This document shows, piece after piece, positions 43,722 to 53,583 of a stretch of DNA of 64,000 nucleotides. Location: contig NZ_FMTY01000003.1 of NCBI RefSeq assembly GCF_900100625.1, positions 131,424 through 195,423 of the forward strand. The letters are read 5' to 3'. Position 1 is the stretch's first letter, and each line of letters begins with the position of its first letter. The position numbers were made by a program, and so were the translations under genes. Source of the stretch: Flavobacterium saliperosum (GTDB lineage: Bacteria > Bacteroidota > Bacteroidia > Flavobacteriales > Flavobacteriaceae). Below the pieces are notes generated by a model that did not search any database, had not been told where the DNA came from, and saw only the letters and a list, made by a program, of their open reading frames with translations.

Positions 43722-44591
43722 ATGGAAAAGAAAAGCTTTGCTGAAGGAGAATGGCTTTATGAGATAGGCCCAAAAAACAATTTTTTTTCCCTGAACCTGA
43801 GTGAGGTTTGGCGTTATCGGGATTTACTTATGCTTTTTGTAAAGCGTGATGTGGTGACTGTTTATAAGCAAACCATATTAGGTCCGCTTTGGTATTTGAT
43901 ACAGCCGTTGTTTACTTCGATTATCTTTACAATCATCTTCAATAACGTGGCCGGTATTGATACCGGTAACGTCCCTTCCTTTCTGTTTAATCTTTCTGGG
44001 ATTATTGTTTGGAATTATTTTACTTCCTGTTTAAATGAAACTTCAGACACCTTTAAAAAGAATGCTGCAATTTTTGGAAAAGTTTATTTTCCCAGAATAA
44101 TATTGCCGATGTCAATTGTCATTACCAATTTGGTTAAATTAGGAATACAGTTATTCATATTTGTTTGTTTTTATATTTTTTATTTATTTAAAGGTATGAA
44201 TAGCGAACTGAACTGGACACTTTTGTTTTTTCCTTTTTTAGTTTTGGTTATGGGGCTTTTGGGATTAGGATTGGGTATGATTATTTCTTCCATGGTAACA
44301 AAGTACAGAGATTTGACTTTTCTGGTTTCGTTTGGAGTACAGCTGTTAATGTATGTTTCTGCAGTAATGTATCCAATGTCATTACTTAAGGAAAAACTTC
44401 CCGAATTAGGTTGGTTAATAGAATATAATCCTTTGGCCTATGTGGTAGAGACTTCCCGTTATTTACTTTTGGGTGAAGGTTCAATTTCAACAGGAGGATT
44501 GCTTTATACAATCATAGTTTCAATACTTCTGTTTTTCTTAGGATTGGTTGTTTTTAATAAAACAGAGAAGAATTTTATTGATACGGTTTAA
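43722..44591 (+). CDS. wzm: ABC-2 type polysaccharide export permease (Wzm-like)
   Basis: A protein of 289 residues from ATG 43722 (TTGs upstream in frame are less likely and lie in the leader). Six membrane segments follow a cytoplasmic amphipathic start with V-W-R-Y-R-D-L-L-M-L-F-V-K-R-D and K-Q-T-I-L-G-P-L-W-Y, the conserved N-terminal blocks of Wzm/TagG/KpsM-type exporters. It forms the channel that moves an undecaprenyl-linked, completed glycan across the inner membrane, powered by the ATPase encoded 76 bases downstream. It defines this locus as ABC-dependent, unlike the Wza/Wzc locus at the other end of the window. Confidence 0.93.
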   Translation: MEKKSFAEGEWLYEIGPKNNFFSLNLSEVWRYRDLLMLFVKRDVVTVYKQTILGPLWYLIQPLFTSIIFTIIFNNVAGIDTGNVPSFLFNLSGIIVWNYFTSCLNETSDTFKKNAAIFGKVYFPRIILPMSIVITNLVKLGIQLFIFVCFYIFYLFKGMNSELNWTLLFFPFLVLVMGLLGLGLGMIISSMVTKYRDLTFLVSFGVQLLMYVSAVMYPMSLLKEKLPELGWLIEYNPLAYVVETSRYLLLGEGSISTGGLLYTIIVSILLFFLGLVVFNKTEKNFIDTV

Positions 44592-44667
44592 GAGGCGCAA
44601 GAATTCGGATTGTTGAGGATGTAAAAGATTAAGAAGTAAGAATGGTACTTACGCAATACTACTAAAA

Positions 44668-45957
44668 ATGCACGATAAGGATATCATATTAAAAGTTGAA
44701 AATATTTCCAAGCAGTACCGGTTGGGAACTATAGGCACCGGAACATTGAGTCACGATTTAAATCGTTGGTGGCATGCGGTTCGCGGTAAAGAGAATCCTT
44801 ATTTAAAAGTTGGTGAAGCTAATGATCGTTCCTCTAAAGGTAACAGTGACTATGTTTGGGCCTTACAGGATATTAATTTTGAAGTGCAGCGTGGAGAGGT
44901 TTTAGGAATTATTGGAAAGAATGGTGCCGGAAAGTCAACCCTTCTGAAAATATTATCCAAAGTTACCGCTCCCACAACCGGAGTGATAAAATCCCGAGGA
45001 CGAATTGCGTCCTTATTGGAAGTTGGAACCGGGTTTAATCCTGAACTGACCGGTAGGGAAAATATTTATCTTAACGGAGCCATTCTTGGCATGACCAAAA
45101 AAGAGATTGCTTCCAAATTAGACGATATCATAGAATTCAGTGGATGTGAACGCTATATTGACACGCCTACTAAACGTTACAGCAGTGGGATGACCGTGCG
45201 TCTGGCGTTTGCGGTTGCCGCTTTTTTAGAGCCTGAGATTTTAGTGGTTGATGAGGTATTGGCTGTTGGTGATGCCGAATTTCAAAAGAAAGCCATCGGA
45301 AAGATGCAGGATATTTCACGAAGCGAAGGCCGTACCGTTTTGTTTGTGAGTCATAATATGGCAGCAGTTAAGAGTTTGTGTACGAAAGGAATCGTATTGG
45401 AACACGGGAAGGTAATTTTTAACGGGGATTCGGAAGAAGCGGTGAATTTTTACCTAACCAATGAAAGTCGTAAAATAAAAGAGGATTTACTGGAAAGAGA
45501 AGACCGAAGAGGAAGTGGGGAATTACGGTTTTCGAGTGTAGAGCTTTTAAACTATGAAGGACAAAACGTTAAAGAACTGCTTTCTGGGCACTATGCGAAA
45601 TTTAGATTCTATTTTGAAACCATAAAAGAAATATCTGCTGAAAATCTCGTTTTTGGAGTAGTTTTCAGGGATACCAATGAAACGAAGATTGCCGATTTCT
45701 ATTCGGATGAAATGGGGGTTCAATTCCATAATGTTATCCATAACGGATTTGTGGATCTGGAAATTCCAAGACTTATGTTGAGAGGTGGGGAATACACTTT
45801 GGATATTGTGGTTCAAAACGGAAAAATTGCGGTAAACCAAATTGATTTGCTTCACAATGTTTTTGTATTCAATGTTTTTGCAGGCAATTTATGGAATTCG
45901 AGTAAGATTAACAGAGCCACCAATGTAGCACTTATTGAAGGAATGTTTACGGAATAA
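44668..45957 (+). CDS. wzt: ABC transporter ATPase for polysaccharide export with Wzt-type C-terminal domain
   Basis: A protein of 429 residues. The ATPase domain has Walker A G-K-N-G-A-G-K-S-T (near 97), signature Y-S-S-G-M-T-V-R-L-A, Walker B I-L-V-V-D-E-V-L-A-V-G-D and the switch His in V-S-H-N-M. Residues from about 270 to the end form an extra beta-sandwich (L-R-F-S-S-V-E-L-L to V-F-N-V-F-A-G-N-L-W), the place of the Wzt carbohydrate-binding domain that recognises the finished, often end-modified, O-polysaccharide. This suggests that the locus product carries a non-reducing-end cap or modification. Directly followed by the glycan-synthesis genes. Confidence 0.93.
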   Translation: MHDKDIILKVENISKQYRLGTIGTGTLSHDLNRWWHAVRGKENPYLKVGEANDRSSKGNSDYVWALQDINFEVQRGEVLGIIGKNGAGKSTLLKILSKVTAPTTGVIKSRGRIASLLEVGTGFNPELTGRENIYLNGAILGMTKKEIASKLDDIIEFSGCERYIDTPTKRYSSGMTVRLAFAVAAFLEPEILVVDEVLAVGDAEFQKKAIGKMQDISRSEGRTVLFVSHNMAAVKSLCTKGIVLEHGKVIFNGDSEEAVNFYLTNESRKIKEDLLEREDRRGSGELRFSSVELLNYEGQNVKELLSGHYAKFRFYFETIKEISAENLVFGVVFRDTNETKIADFYSDEMGVQFHNVIHNGFVDLEIPRLMLRGGEYTLDIVVQNGKIAVNQIDLLHNVFVFNVFAGNLWNSSKINRATNVALIEGMFTE

Positions 45958-45963
45958 TTTATA

Positions 45964-46773
45964 ATGAAAGTACTGCTGACTAAAATAAAAAACAGGCTGA
46001 AAAGCTATTTTTCATCGCCTAATGTACATAAGGAAAATGAAGAATTCAAAACGAAATTCGGCAATTATAAACAGGCTGTAATTTTAGGTTCAGGGCCTTC
46101 CATTAACAGTTTGGATGTTACGGTTTTTAAGAATGATTTTGTGATTACCATGGGCAATTTCTTCGAACATCCCGATATAGAAAAAATCAATCCTAAGATG
46201 CACATTTTTGCGGCTACGCATCTCCCCATTACTAAAAAAGTACTAACAGATTGGTGGTGCCGATGCCAGGAGGTGTTGCCGAAACAAACGCCGATTTTAG
46301 TAGAAGAAAAAGACAAAATAAAGGCTCTTGAGATTTTCAAAGGGCGAAAAATTTATACGTACTCTTATGGCGGAACATTGCCCGTGGATTTTACCAAGAA
46401 AATCCTATCGCCTTGGAGTGTGACCATTGTAGGATTACAATTGGCGGTGTATTGCAAAATTCCAAAAATCATTTTGTTAGGGATTAATCACGACTGGCAG
46501 TGTATTCAGCCCTATACCCATTTTTACGATCATGATAAGCCATCCTTGGAATATTACCTTAAAAAGGAAGGGATAAAAATCAGTTATGAGGAACAAAAAC
46601 AGCCGTTCCCTAAAGAACGGTTGTACCGCGAATATGAATTGTACCAGCAGTATGAAAGTTTAAAGAAAGAAGCGGCTGCCTTAGGATTGCAAATTGTAAA
46701 CAGTGATCCTTTTTCCCATTTCGATGTGTTCCCTTTTGAAAAGCGTACCGATTTAATCCTCAACCAAAATTAA
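45964..46773 (+). CDS. Putative glycosyltransferase related to GT42/DUF115-type proteins
   Basis: A protein of 269 residues without membrane helices. The N-terminal block A-V-I-L-G-S-G-P-S-I-N-S-L-D (about 38-51) plus K-N-D-F-V-I-T-M-G-N-F-F resembles the nucleotide-binding start of GT42 sialyltransferases and of DUF115 proteins. The middle V-T-I-V-G-L-Q-L-A-V-Y-C-K-I-P-K-I-I-L-L-G-I-N (in two parts) matches the second conserved strand and helix of that fold. Since the same locus makes a CMP-nonulosonate, it is a candidate for the transferase that uses it. This is inference from fold-level resemblance, not a firm family match. It lies six bases after the Wzt-like gene. Confidence 0.55.
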   Translation: MKVLLTKIKNRLKSYFSSPNVHKENEEFKTKFGNYKQAVILGSGPSINSLDVTVFKNDFVITMGNFFEHPDIEKINPKMHIFAATHLPITKKVLTDWWCRCQEVLPKQTPILVEEKDKIKALEIFKGRKIYTYSYGGTLPVDFTKKILSPWSVTIVGLQLAVYCKIPKIILLGINHDWQCIQPYTHFYDHDKPSLEYYLKKEGIKISYEEQKQPFPKERLYREYELYQQYESLKKEAAALGLQIVNSDPFSHFDVFPFEKRTDLILNQN

Positions 46774-46781
46774 TAAACCCA

Positions 46782-47621
46782 TTGGAAAATATACTCTTAT
46801 CGGTAATTACCATTAATTATAACGATGCCAAAGGGCTGAAAAAAACCATGGACAGTGTGGTGAACCAAACCTGGAAAGGATTTGAATACCTTGTTATTGA
46901 TGGTGGTTCTGCCGACGAAAGTCCGGCACTTATGGAAGCTTATAAACAGAATATTACTTATTCGGTAAGTGAAAAAGACAGCGGTATTTATAATGCCATG
47001 AATAAAGGGATTAAAGCCGCCAAAGGAAAATACCTGTTGTTTCTGAATTCGGGTGATTATCTGGTCAATCCTACAGTTTTTGAAAACGTGTTCAGCAATT
47101 TTACGTCTGATGCCGATTTTATCTGCGGTCATCTGTATTATGAGCAGTCCGGAAAAGCCGTTGTGAAAGAACATCCCGAACAAATGACTTTCAGTTATCT
47201 GGTTTCGAAGACCGTTTACCATCCCAGCACTTTTATAAAAAGAACGCTGTTTGAGCGCTACGGCTTGTACAATGAAAACAATAAAATCGTTTCGGATTGG
47301 GAGTTTTTTTTCAAAGCTTTGGGTTTGAACGGCGCGAGTTATCAAAAGTTGCAACACACCATTACCCATTTTGATATGAATGGCATATCTTCTGTTCATG
47401 GGGATAAGGTAAACGAAGAAAAGCTTCAGGTTTTTAAAAACTATTTGCCCTATGTTTTCAATAATGAAAACGATCGCTATATTTTTGATAAGTTCAGGGA
47501 AACGAACAAACGGTTTCGATTGCTCCGTGAGATAGACGAGCATCCGTTTTTCAGAAAAATCACTACCTTTCAACTTTCAGCAACTGCAATGCTGATGAAA
47601 CTATTTGAAAAGAGAAAATAA
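46782..47621 (+). CDS. GT2-family glycosyltransferase (WcaA-like), TTG start
   Basis: A protein of 279 residues. The frame begins with TTG at 46782 and the next ATG would remove the nucleotide-binding strand, so TTG is very probably the true start. GT-A fold signs are [30 protein letters not shown], and [19 protein letters not shown], followed by L-N-S-G-D-Y (a D-x-D-like metal site). The class adds a single sugar to the repeat unit. Eight bases separate it from each neighbour. Confidence 0.88.
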   Translation: MENILLSVITINYNDAKGLKKTMDSVVNQTWKGFEYLVIDGGSADESPALMEAYKQNITYSVSEKDSGIYNAMNKGIKAAKGKYLLFLNSGDYLVNPTVFENVFSNFTSDADFICGHLYYEQSGKAVVKEHPEQMTFSYLVSKTVYHPSTFIKRTLFERYGLYNENNKIVSDWEFFFKALGLNGASYQKLQHTITHFDMNGISSVHGDKVNEEKLQVFKNYLPYVFNNENDRYIFDKFRETNKRFRLLREIDEHPFFRKITTFQLSATAMLMKLFEKRK

Positions 47622-47629
47622 TACAAGCT

Positions 47630-48742
47630 ATGAAAGTTGCATTTATAACAGGAGTAACAGGACAGGACGGTGCCTATTTAAGCGAGTTTTTATTAAGAAA
47701 AGGATATATTGTTCACGGTTTAAAAAGACGTTCGTCGCAATTCAATACCGACCGAATAGACCATTTGTACCAGGATCCTCATATAGAAAACCGTAATTTC
47801 TTTTTGCATTACGGAGACATGACCGACAGTACCAACCTGATTCGTCTGATTAAAGAAATTCAGCCTGATGAGATTTACAATCTGGCCGCTATGAGCCATG
47901 TACATGTGTCTTTTGAAGTGCCTGAGTATACCGCTAATGCGGACGCTTTGGGGACACTTCGTGTTTTGGAAGCGGTTCGCTTTTTGGGTTTGGAAAATAA
48001 AACCCGTGTTTATCAGGCTTCCACTTCCGAATTATACGGAAAGGTTCAGGAAGTGCCACAAACTGAAACGACTCCGTTTTATCCGCGTTCTCCTTATGCC
48101 GTTGCTAAGATGTATGCCTATTGGATAACCGTGAACTACAGGGAAGCTTACGGCGTGTATGCCTGTAACGGTATCTTGTTCAATCACGAATCGCCCATTA
48201 GAGGGGAAACATTTGTAACCCGAAAAATAACCCGTGCCGCATCCCGTATCGCTTTAGGCTTACAGGATAAAGTGTATTTAGGCAATCTGGACGCGCAACG
48301 CGATTGGGGCCATGCAAAAGACTACGTACGGATGATGTGGATGATTTTACAGGCCGAACAACCGGAAGACTGGGTAATTGCCACCGGAAAAACAACACCT
48401 GTTCGTGAATTTGTGAAGATGGCGTTTGCCGAAGTTGGTATAACATTGGAGTTTAAAGGTTCCGGTGCGGACGAGAAAGGTTATGTTGTTACCTGTACCG
48501 ACGACCGTTTTCAACTGGCTTCGGGAACCGAAGTGGTAGCTGTTGATCCGAAGTATTTCCGCCCTACCGAAGTGGATTTGTTAATAGGCGATGCAAGCAA
48601 AGCCAAAAACAAGCTGGGTTGGGTTCCGGAATATGATTTACAGGATTTGGTTACTGACATGATGCAAAGCGACATTAGACTGATGCAAAAAGAAGTGTAT
48701 CTGAAAGAAGGCGGTTTTGAAACCAAGAATTATTTTGAATAA
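47630..48742 (+). CDS. gmd: GDP-mannose 4,6-dehydratase
   Basis: A protein of 370 residues, the usual length. NADP-binding [10 protein letters not shown] (9-18), the GMD-specific [21 protein letters not shown], the catalytic S-T-S-E-L-Y-G and S-P-Y-A-V-A-K (Y-x3-K), then [20 protein letters not shown]. It makes GDP-4-keto-6-deoxymannose. The adjacent, overlapping fcl gene converts this to GDP-L-fucose, so fucose (or a close relative) is expected in the locus glycan. Confidence 0.97.
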   Translation: MKVAFITGVTGQDGAYLSEFLLRKGYIVHGLKRRSSQFNTDRIDHLYQDPHIENRNFFLHYGDMTDSTNLIRLIKEIQPDEIYNLAAMSHVHVSFEVPEYTANADALGTLRVLEAVRFLGLENKTRVYQASTSELYGKVQEVPQTETTPFYPRSPYAVAKMYAYWITVNYREAYGVYACNGILFNHESPIRGETFVTRKITRAASRIALGLQDKVYLGNLDAQRDWGHAKDYVRMMWMILQAEQPEDWVIATGKTTPVREFVKMAFAEVGITLEFKGSGADEKGYVVTCTDDRFQLASGTEVVAVDPKYFRPTEVDLLIGDASKAKNKLGWVPEYDLQDLVTDMMQSDIRLMQKEVYLKEGGFETKNYFE

Positions 48743-49833
48743 TGGATAAGCATTCCAAAATATATGTAGCAGGACATCGCGGACTGGTAGGCAGTGCCAT
48801 AAAGAAAAATCTGGAAGGCAGAGGATTTACCAATATTGTGGTGCGCACGCATGCCGAACTCGATTTGACCGATGCCAAAGCAACCGCCGCTTTTTTCGCT
48901 GAAGAGCAGCCGGAGTATGTATTTTTGGCTGCGGCCAAAGTAGGCGGTATCGTGGCGAATAACACCTACCGTGCCGATTTCATTTATGAAAACCTGATGA
49001 TTCAAAACAATGTGATTCATCAGAGTTATGTGCATGGGGTGAAAAAACTGCTGTTTTTGGGCAGTACCTGTATTTACCCGAAAAACGCCCCACAACCTTT
49101 AAAAGAAGACTACCTGCTAACAGGAACATTGGAATATACCAATGAGCCTTATGCCATTGCCAAAATAGCGGGAATCAAAACCTGCGAGAGTTATAACCTG
49201 CAATATGGGACTAATTTCATGTCGGTGATGCCCACTAATTTATACGGTCCCAATGATAATTTTGATTTGGAAAAATCCCATGTGCTTCCGGCATTAATCC
49301 GAAAAATCCATTTGGGAAAAGCGTTGGAAAATAACGATTGGCAAACGATTCAGTCGGATTTGAATCATCTGCCGATAAAAGGGATTGACGGGCAGGCTTC
49401 GCAAGAGGCTGTTTTAGAGGTGTTGCGTTCTTTTGGTGTTTCCAAAAGCAATGGTGCTGTTGCCGTGGAAATCTGGGGTTCCGGTAAACCCATGCGGGAA
49501 TTTTTATGGTCGGAAGATATGGCCGATGCCTGTGTATTTCTGATGGAAAACCGTGATTTTTCCGATTGTATTACTTCGCAAGAAGAAATCCGGAATACGC
49601 ACATTAACATTGGTACCGGAAGTGATATTTCCATTGCGGATTTAACGCAACTTATCAAGGCAACTGTTGGATTTAAAGGGGATTTTGTTTTTAACTCGGC
49701 AAAACCCGACGGTACATTACGTAAACTTACCGATGTAAGTAAACTAAATGCTTTGGGATGGAAACATAAAGTTGCTATTGAAGAAGGAGTTAAAAATATA
49801 TATGATTGGTATTTAACAAAACGGAATGCATGA
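48742..49833 (+). CDS. fcl: GDP-L-fucose synthase
   Basis: A protein of 363 residues, beginning inside the stop of gmd (TAATG). I-Y-V-A-G-H-R-G-L-V-G-S-A-I (7-20), the catalytic L-G-S-T-C-I-Y-P-K and P-Y-A-I-A-K (Y-x3-K), M-P-T-N-L-Y-G-P-N-D-N-F and H-V-L-P-A-L-I-R-K are all present. It is about 40 residues longer than the E. coli enzyme because of an insert near 205-240 (D-L-N-H-L-P-I-K-G), which I take as usual in Bacteroidota versions. It epimerises and reduces the Gmd product to GDP-L-fucose with NADPH. Confidence 0.96.
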   Translation: MDKHSKIYVAGHRGLVGSAIKKNLEGRGFTNIVVRTHAELDLTDAKATAAFFAEEQPEYVFLAAAKVGGIVANNTYRADFIYENLMIQNNVIHQSYVHGVKKLLFLGSTCIYPKNAPQPLKEDYLLTGTLEYTNEPYAIAKIAGIKTCESYNLQYGTNFMSVMPTNLYGPNDNFDLEKSHVLPALIRKIHLGKALENNDWQTIQSDLNHLPIKGIDGQASQEAVLEVLRSFGVSKSNGAVAVEIWGSGKPMREFLWSEDMADACVFLMENRDFSDCITSQEEIRNTHINIGTGSDISIADLTQLIKATVGFKGDFVFNSAKPDGTLRKLTDVSKLNALGWKHKVAIEEGVKNIYDWYLTKRNA

Positions 49834-50738
49834 AAAAAATAATAAAAAAAGTTGTCAATCAATTGCCGTATGTAAGAGGGTTATATATTCAAAACGAGAG
49901 ATATAAAAACAATGCTTGTTTTCCTCCGGGTCATTTTTATTCAACAATTGTTGATGTTAAAGAAATAAAACGTAATGAAGATAAGATTTGGGAAGAACTT
50001 TCCAATGATGGGTTGAATGATATTGAATTAAACACTCAAAATCAAATTAAATTATTGGAGGACATTTCAAAATATTATTCTGAAATTCCTTTTGAAGAGG
50101 AAAATAAGGAAAATATACGATACAAATTCAAAAACGGGATGTATTCCTATACTGATGGTATTGTACTTTATTCGATGATTAGACATGTGAAACCCAAAAG
50201 AATTATTGAAATCGGATCGGGGCATTCCTCTGCGCTTATGTTGGATGTTAATAATTTGTTTTTTGATAATTCAATTGAGTTAACTTTTATTGAACCTTTT
50301 CCCAGACGTTTACATTCGTTAATTACCGATACAGACAGAAAGACTGCTAAAGTCATTGAAAGAATAGTACAAGATGTTGATTTGTCTATATTTAGTACGC
50401 TTGAAAAAGGAGACATATTGTTTATAGACAGTACACATGTTTCTAAGTGTGGCAGCGATTTGAATTTTATTATGTTTAAAATCCTACCCTTGTTGAAGGA
50501 AGGTGTTTTTATTCATTTTCACGATATATTTTATCCTTTTGAATATCCTAAAGAATGGGTATATAAAGGATATAACTGGAATGAAAATTATATTTTAAGA
50601 GCTTTTCTAATGAATAACGACAGGTATCAGATACAATTGTTTTCACATTATATGCATTTACATCATAAAGAGGCTTTCAGTGCTATGCCTCTTGCCTACC
50701 TAAATTTTGGAGGAAATTTATGGCTTAAAAAAGAGTAA
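49830..50738 (+). CDS. Class I SAM methyltransferase-like protein
   Basis: A protein of 302 residues from ATG 49830, overlapping the fcl stop as ATGA; the longer frame from 49806 lies inside fcl. The core has R-I-I-E-I-G-S-G-H-S-S-A-L (SAM-binding glycine loop, near 117), I-E-P-F-P-R-R, a D-I-L-F-I-D-S-T-H strand and a V-F-I-H-F-H-D-I-F end, the pattern of methyltransferase-24-like proteins found in glycan loci. It may methylate a sugar or the chain end. That fits a Wzt with a C-terminal recognition domain, but the substrate is not shown by sequence. More AT-rich than gmd/fcl. Confidence 0.75.
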   Translation: MKKIIKKVVNQLPYVRGLYIQNERYKNNACFPPGHFYSTIVDVKEIKRNEDKIWEELSNDGLNDIELNTQNQIKLLEDISKYYSEIPFEEENKENIRYKFKNGMYSYTDGIVLYSMIRHVKPKRIIEIGSGHSSALMLDVNNLFFDNSIELTFIEPFPRRLHSLITDTDRKTAKVIERIVQDVDLSIFSTLEKGDILFIDSTHVSKCGSDLNFIMFKILPLLKEGVFIHFHDIFYPFEYPKEWVYKGYNWNENYILRAFLMNNDRYQIQLFSHYMHLHHKEAFSAMPLAYLNFGGNLWLKKE

Positions 50739-50742
50739 GTTT

Positions 50743-51396
50743 ATGCTAAAAAAAACAGTCTCTAAAATTTTACTACGGCTTGTACCTCAATTAGCCCCCA
50801 TAATAAAGGGGAAAGTGGCTTTGCATTGGATTGAGAATATCGAACAGGATGTGGAAAGAGGCAATTTAACAAAATTGCATCCGCCTTACACAATACTGCA
50901 TTCTAAAATTGGGAAGGGAACCTATATTTCGGCAAATTCAAAAATGGCAAATACCACCATCGGTAAATTTTGCTCAATTGGTCCCAATTTAGTTTGCGGT
51001 TGGGGCATTCATCCTACAAACGGCATTTCCACCAGTCCTTATTTTTACAGTATAGCAAAACAAAACGGGAGCACTATCGCCACAAAAAATTTAACTGAAG
51101 AACGAAAACCTATCGTTATTGGCAATGATGTGTTTATTGGAGCCAATGTAACTATATTAGATGGAGTTACTATAGGAGATGGCGCTGTTATAGGTGCCGG
51201 AGCAGTGGTTTCCAAAAATATTCCGGATTATGCTATCGCAGTTGGTTGTCCGATTCAGGTTAAGAAGTATCGTTTTACCAAAGAACAGATTGTAAAATTA
51301 AAAGATATGGCCTGGTGGGATTTTGACGATGAAAAGTTAAAAGAAATCAATACTTTGTTTTTTGATGTTGACACTTTTATTAGTCGAAACCAATAA
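50743..51396 (+). CDS. Hexapeptide-repeat acetyltransferase (CatB/WbbJ-like)
   Basis: A protein of 217 residues from ATG 50743, four bases after the previous stop; the frame extends to 50707 inside the upstream gene, which is not credible. Left-handed beta-helix repeats begin at G-K-G-T-Y-I-S-A-N-S. The W-G-I-H-P-T loop (near 100) carries the likely catalytic His. Further turns are I-V-I-G-N-D-V-F-I-G-A-N-V-T-I-L and V-I-G-A-G-A-V-V-S-K-N-I-P-D-Y-A. It O-acetylates a sugar of the repeat unit with acetyl-CoA. Confidence 0.87.
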   Translation: MLKKTVSKILLRLVPQLAPIIKGKVALHWIENIEQDVERGNLTKLHPPYTILHSKIGKGTYISANSKMANTTIGKFCSIGPNLVCGWGIHPTNGISTSPYFYSIAKQNGSTIATKNLTEERKPIVIGNDVFIGANVTILDGVTIGDGAVIGAGAVVSKNIPDYAIAVGCPIQVKKYRFTKEQIVKLKDMAWWDFDDEKLKEINTLFFDVDTFISRNQ

Positions 51397-51399
51397 ATC

Positions 51400-52566
51400 A
51401 TGATGAAAAAGAAAATACTCATTGTAGGCCCTATTGGTGATTTTGGAGGTCGTGACGTCGAGGTAAATATCATTGCCCGTGCCCTGGAAACAGCGTACGA
51501 CACCACGATATTATCAACGATACCTATGACTGCGGCTTCTTTTTCCCTGCAAGAGTTAACAAACACCAAATGGAAATCGGTTCCCGAATCACTGTTTAAG
51601 AATAACAGGTTAATCCGATTTCTAAGCCGTATTTCCAAAAAAAGGAATAAGGGGAATAAGGGGAATAAGGAGGTTTATGACTATGTGAGTAATTCGTTAA
51701 GTAAAAAACTAATGAATCTGGATGCTCTTTCTTGGGAGATTATCCGAAACGAGCTTGCACAAACCCATTTGGTTGTATTGCCAGTACAGCTTACAACGAA
51801 GTTTTTGCCAGAAATTGTCAATTATTGTCATGAAGCTAAAATTCCATGTTTGTTGCGAACTACGGGCACCATTCGTGAAGTGTCTTCAAAAGATTTTGAT
51901 TTTCTTAAAAAAGTTACGCTGTTTTTGCATCATTCGGAAGCCAATGCGGCCAATTTGAACCGACAATTGGCATTGCCCTACACTATTATTGATCAATGCG
52001 CCCTAACTGAAACCGGTTTGTTGGCGTTGGATACGGTTAAAAAGAAACCGCTTCGTTTTGGGTATCTCGGAAGGTTAAGTGAAGAAAAAGGCATACTGCC
52101 AGTAGCGCGGTTTTTTGCCCAAACGGAGTATCCTTTTTTTATGGCAGGAGATGGTTCTCAAAAAGAAGCCTTATTGCAGATTATAAAAAATAAAACCAAC
52201 TGTATTTATGCGGGATTGTTGAGTAATGCAGCCATCACCGACTTTTTCCGTCAGATAGATGTTTTGGTTATTCCTTCATTTGAAGAGTCCGGTCCTTTGG
52301 TTGGATTGGAAGCCATGGCCGCCGGAAAAATCATTATTTCCACAAAAGTGGGTGCTATGCCGGAACGGTTGGAGGGAATAAAATCTTTTTGGTTTGAAAT
52401 TGAAAACGTATCTTCGCTGCAAACTGTGTTAGCCGAAATTGAAAATAGCACGGACTCCGAGCTTAGTAATTATGCAGAGGAAGTAAGGAAAAAATACATC
52501 GAAAAATACAGTTTTGATGCAGTTGCCCTGCAGTACAAAGAAACAGTCCAACAATTTTTGCCCTGA
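51400..52566 (+). CDS. GT4-type glycosyltransferase
   Basis: A protein of 388 residues with the GT-B pattern: K-I-L-I-V-G-P-I-G-D-F-G-G-R at the start, G-Y-L-G-R-L-S-E-E-K-G (near 222) and P-S-F-E-E-S-G-P-L-V-G-L-E-A-M-A-A-G-K (intact E-x7-E). A 9-base direct repeat (51650-51671) encodes N-K-G-N-K-G-N-K in a surface loop; length changes there would stay in frame. It starts three bases after the acetyltransferase gene. Confidence 0.88.
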   Translation: MMKKKILIVGPIGDFGGRDVEVNIIARALETAYDTTILSTIPMTAASFSLQELTNTKWKSVPESLFKNNRLIRFLSRISKKRNKGNKGNKEVYDYVSNSLSKKLMNLDALSWEIIRNELAQTHLVVLPVQLTTKFLPEIVNYCHEAKIPCLLRTTGTIREVSSKDFDFLKKVTLFLHHSEANAANLNRQLALPYTIIDQCALTETGLLALDTVKKKPLRFGYLGRLSEEKGILPVARFFAQTEYPFFMAGDGSQKEALLQIIKNKTNCIYAGLLSNAAITDFFRQIDVLVIPSFEESGPLVGLEAMAAGKIIISTKVGAMPERLEGIKSFWFEIENVSSLQTVLAEIENSTDSELSNYAEEVRKKYIEKYSFDAVALQYKETVQQFLP

Positions 52567-52567
52567 A

Positions 52568-53581
52568 ATGAGAATAGGATTTAATCCGCAAAAAGACAAA
52601 CAACTTGCACCCAGTGAATTTTTTCACCAGGTTGTGATTCCTGTTTATATACCTCATCAGGAGGGATACTTTAAAGACAGTTTTACAATTTTAAAGTATT
52701 GTTTGGAATCCCTGTTTAAAACCTGTCACGATAAAACGTATGTAACGGTTGTCAATAACGGAAGTTGTAAAGAAGTTGTGGATTATCTGAATGCACTTTA
52801 TTATCAGAAAAAAATTCACGAATTGGTCCATACCACTAATATCGGTAAACTTAATGCTGTTTTAAAAGGATTATCGGGGCAAAATTTCCCGTTGCTTACC
52901 ATCACCGATGCCGATGTGTTGTTTCTGAATGGTTGGCAAGAGGCTACCTATAACGTTTACACTGCTTTTCCAAAAGCAGGAGTTGTTGGTCCGGTACCCA
53001 ATTCCAAAATGTTACGGTATTTCTCCGGAAATATTTATTTTGATCAGCTATTTTCAAAATCACTTCAATTTTCCAAGGTTATTAATCCCAAAGCTATGAA
53101 AGAATTTGCCATAAGTGTCGGGACACCTGAATTGTTTAATTCCTCACATTTAGATAAATATCTAACACTTAGTTCAAATACTGTAAAAGTGGTAGTAGGG
53201 TCTGGTCATTTTGTTGCAACCTATAACAGGAGAATTTTTGACAGGAATATTGAAAATCATTCAATTTTTAAAATGGGAAGTGAATTGTCAAAATTTTTAG
53301 ACATTAAAGCTTTAAAACTGGATTTATGGCGATTGTCAACAGAGGAAAACTTTGCCTTTCATATGGGCAACGTTAAGGAAGAATGGATGACTGCAACATT
53401 ACAGGGATTGCATGATAACAAAGAAAGTGTTTCCGCTCCGCAATTAAAACCGATTACGAATTCTAAATTAGGCACTTGGTTCAAAACCGAAGTTTTCTCA
53501 AGAATTATTTTCAGAGCACCGATTTGGCGCTTATTTTTACGTTATAAAGGATTGTCAAAAGAAGAAGCAAATACGTATTAA
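52568..53581 (+). CDS. GT2-like glycosyltransferase
   Basis: A protein of 337 residues from ATG 52568, directly after the previous stop; the longer frame lies inside the upstream gene. GT-A signs: V-V-I-P-V-Y-I-P, then V-T-V-V-N-N-G-S-C, N-I-G-K-L-N-A-V-L-K-G-L and the metal-binding I-T-D-A-D-V-L-F (D-A-D, near 115). The C-terminal ~120 residues are less typical. Donor and linkage unknown. Two bases before the CMP-sugar synthetase gene. Confidence 0.83.
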   Translation: MRIGFNPQKDKQLAPSEFFHQVVIPVYIPHQEGYFKDSFTILKYCLESLFKTCHDKTYVTVVNNGSCKEVVDYLNALYYQKKIHELVHTTNIGKLNAVLKGLSGQNFPLLTITDADVLFLNGWQEATYNVYTAFPKAGVVGPVPNSKMLRYFSGNIYFDQLFSKSLQFSKVINPKAMKEFAISVGTPELFNSSHLDKYLTLSSNTVKVVVGSGHFVATYNRRIFDRNIENHSIFKMGSELSKFLDIKALKLDLWRLSTEENFAFHMGNVKEEWMTATLQGLHDNKESVSAPQLKPITNSKLGTWFKTEVFSRIIFRAPIWRLFLRYKGLSKEEANTY

Positions 53582-53583
53582 TT

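Noticed and set aside
46797..47573. 258-codon open frame on the minus strand
   Set aside because: Antisense to a GT2 gene with clear catalytic motifs; no recognisable domain of its own.
51650..51671. Phase-variable repeat in a glycosyltransferase gene
   Set aside because: The unit is 9 bases, so gain or loss stays in frame; only ~2.5 units exist.
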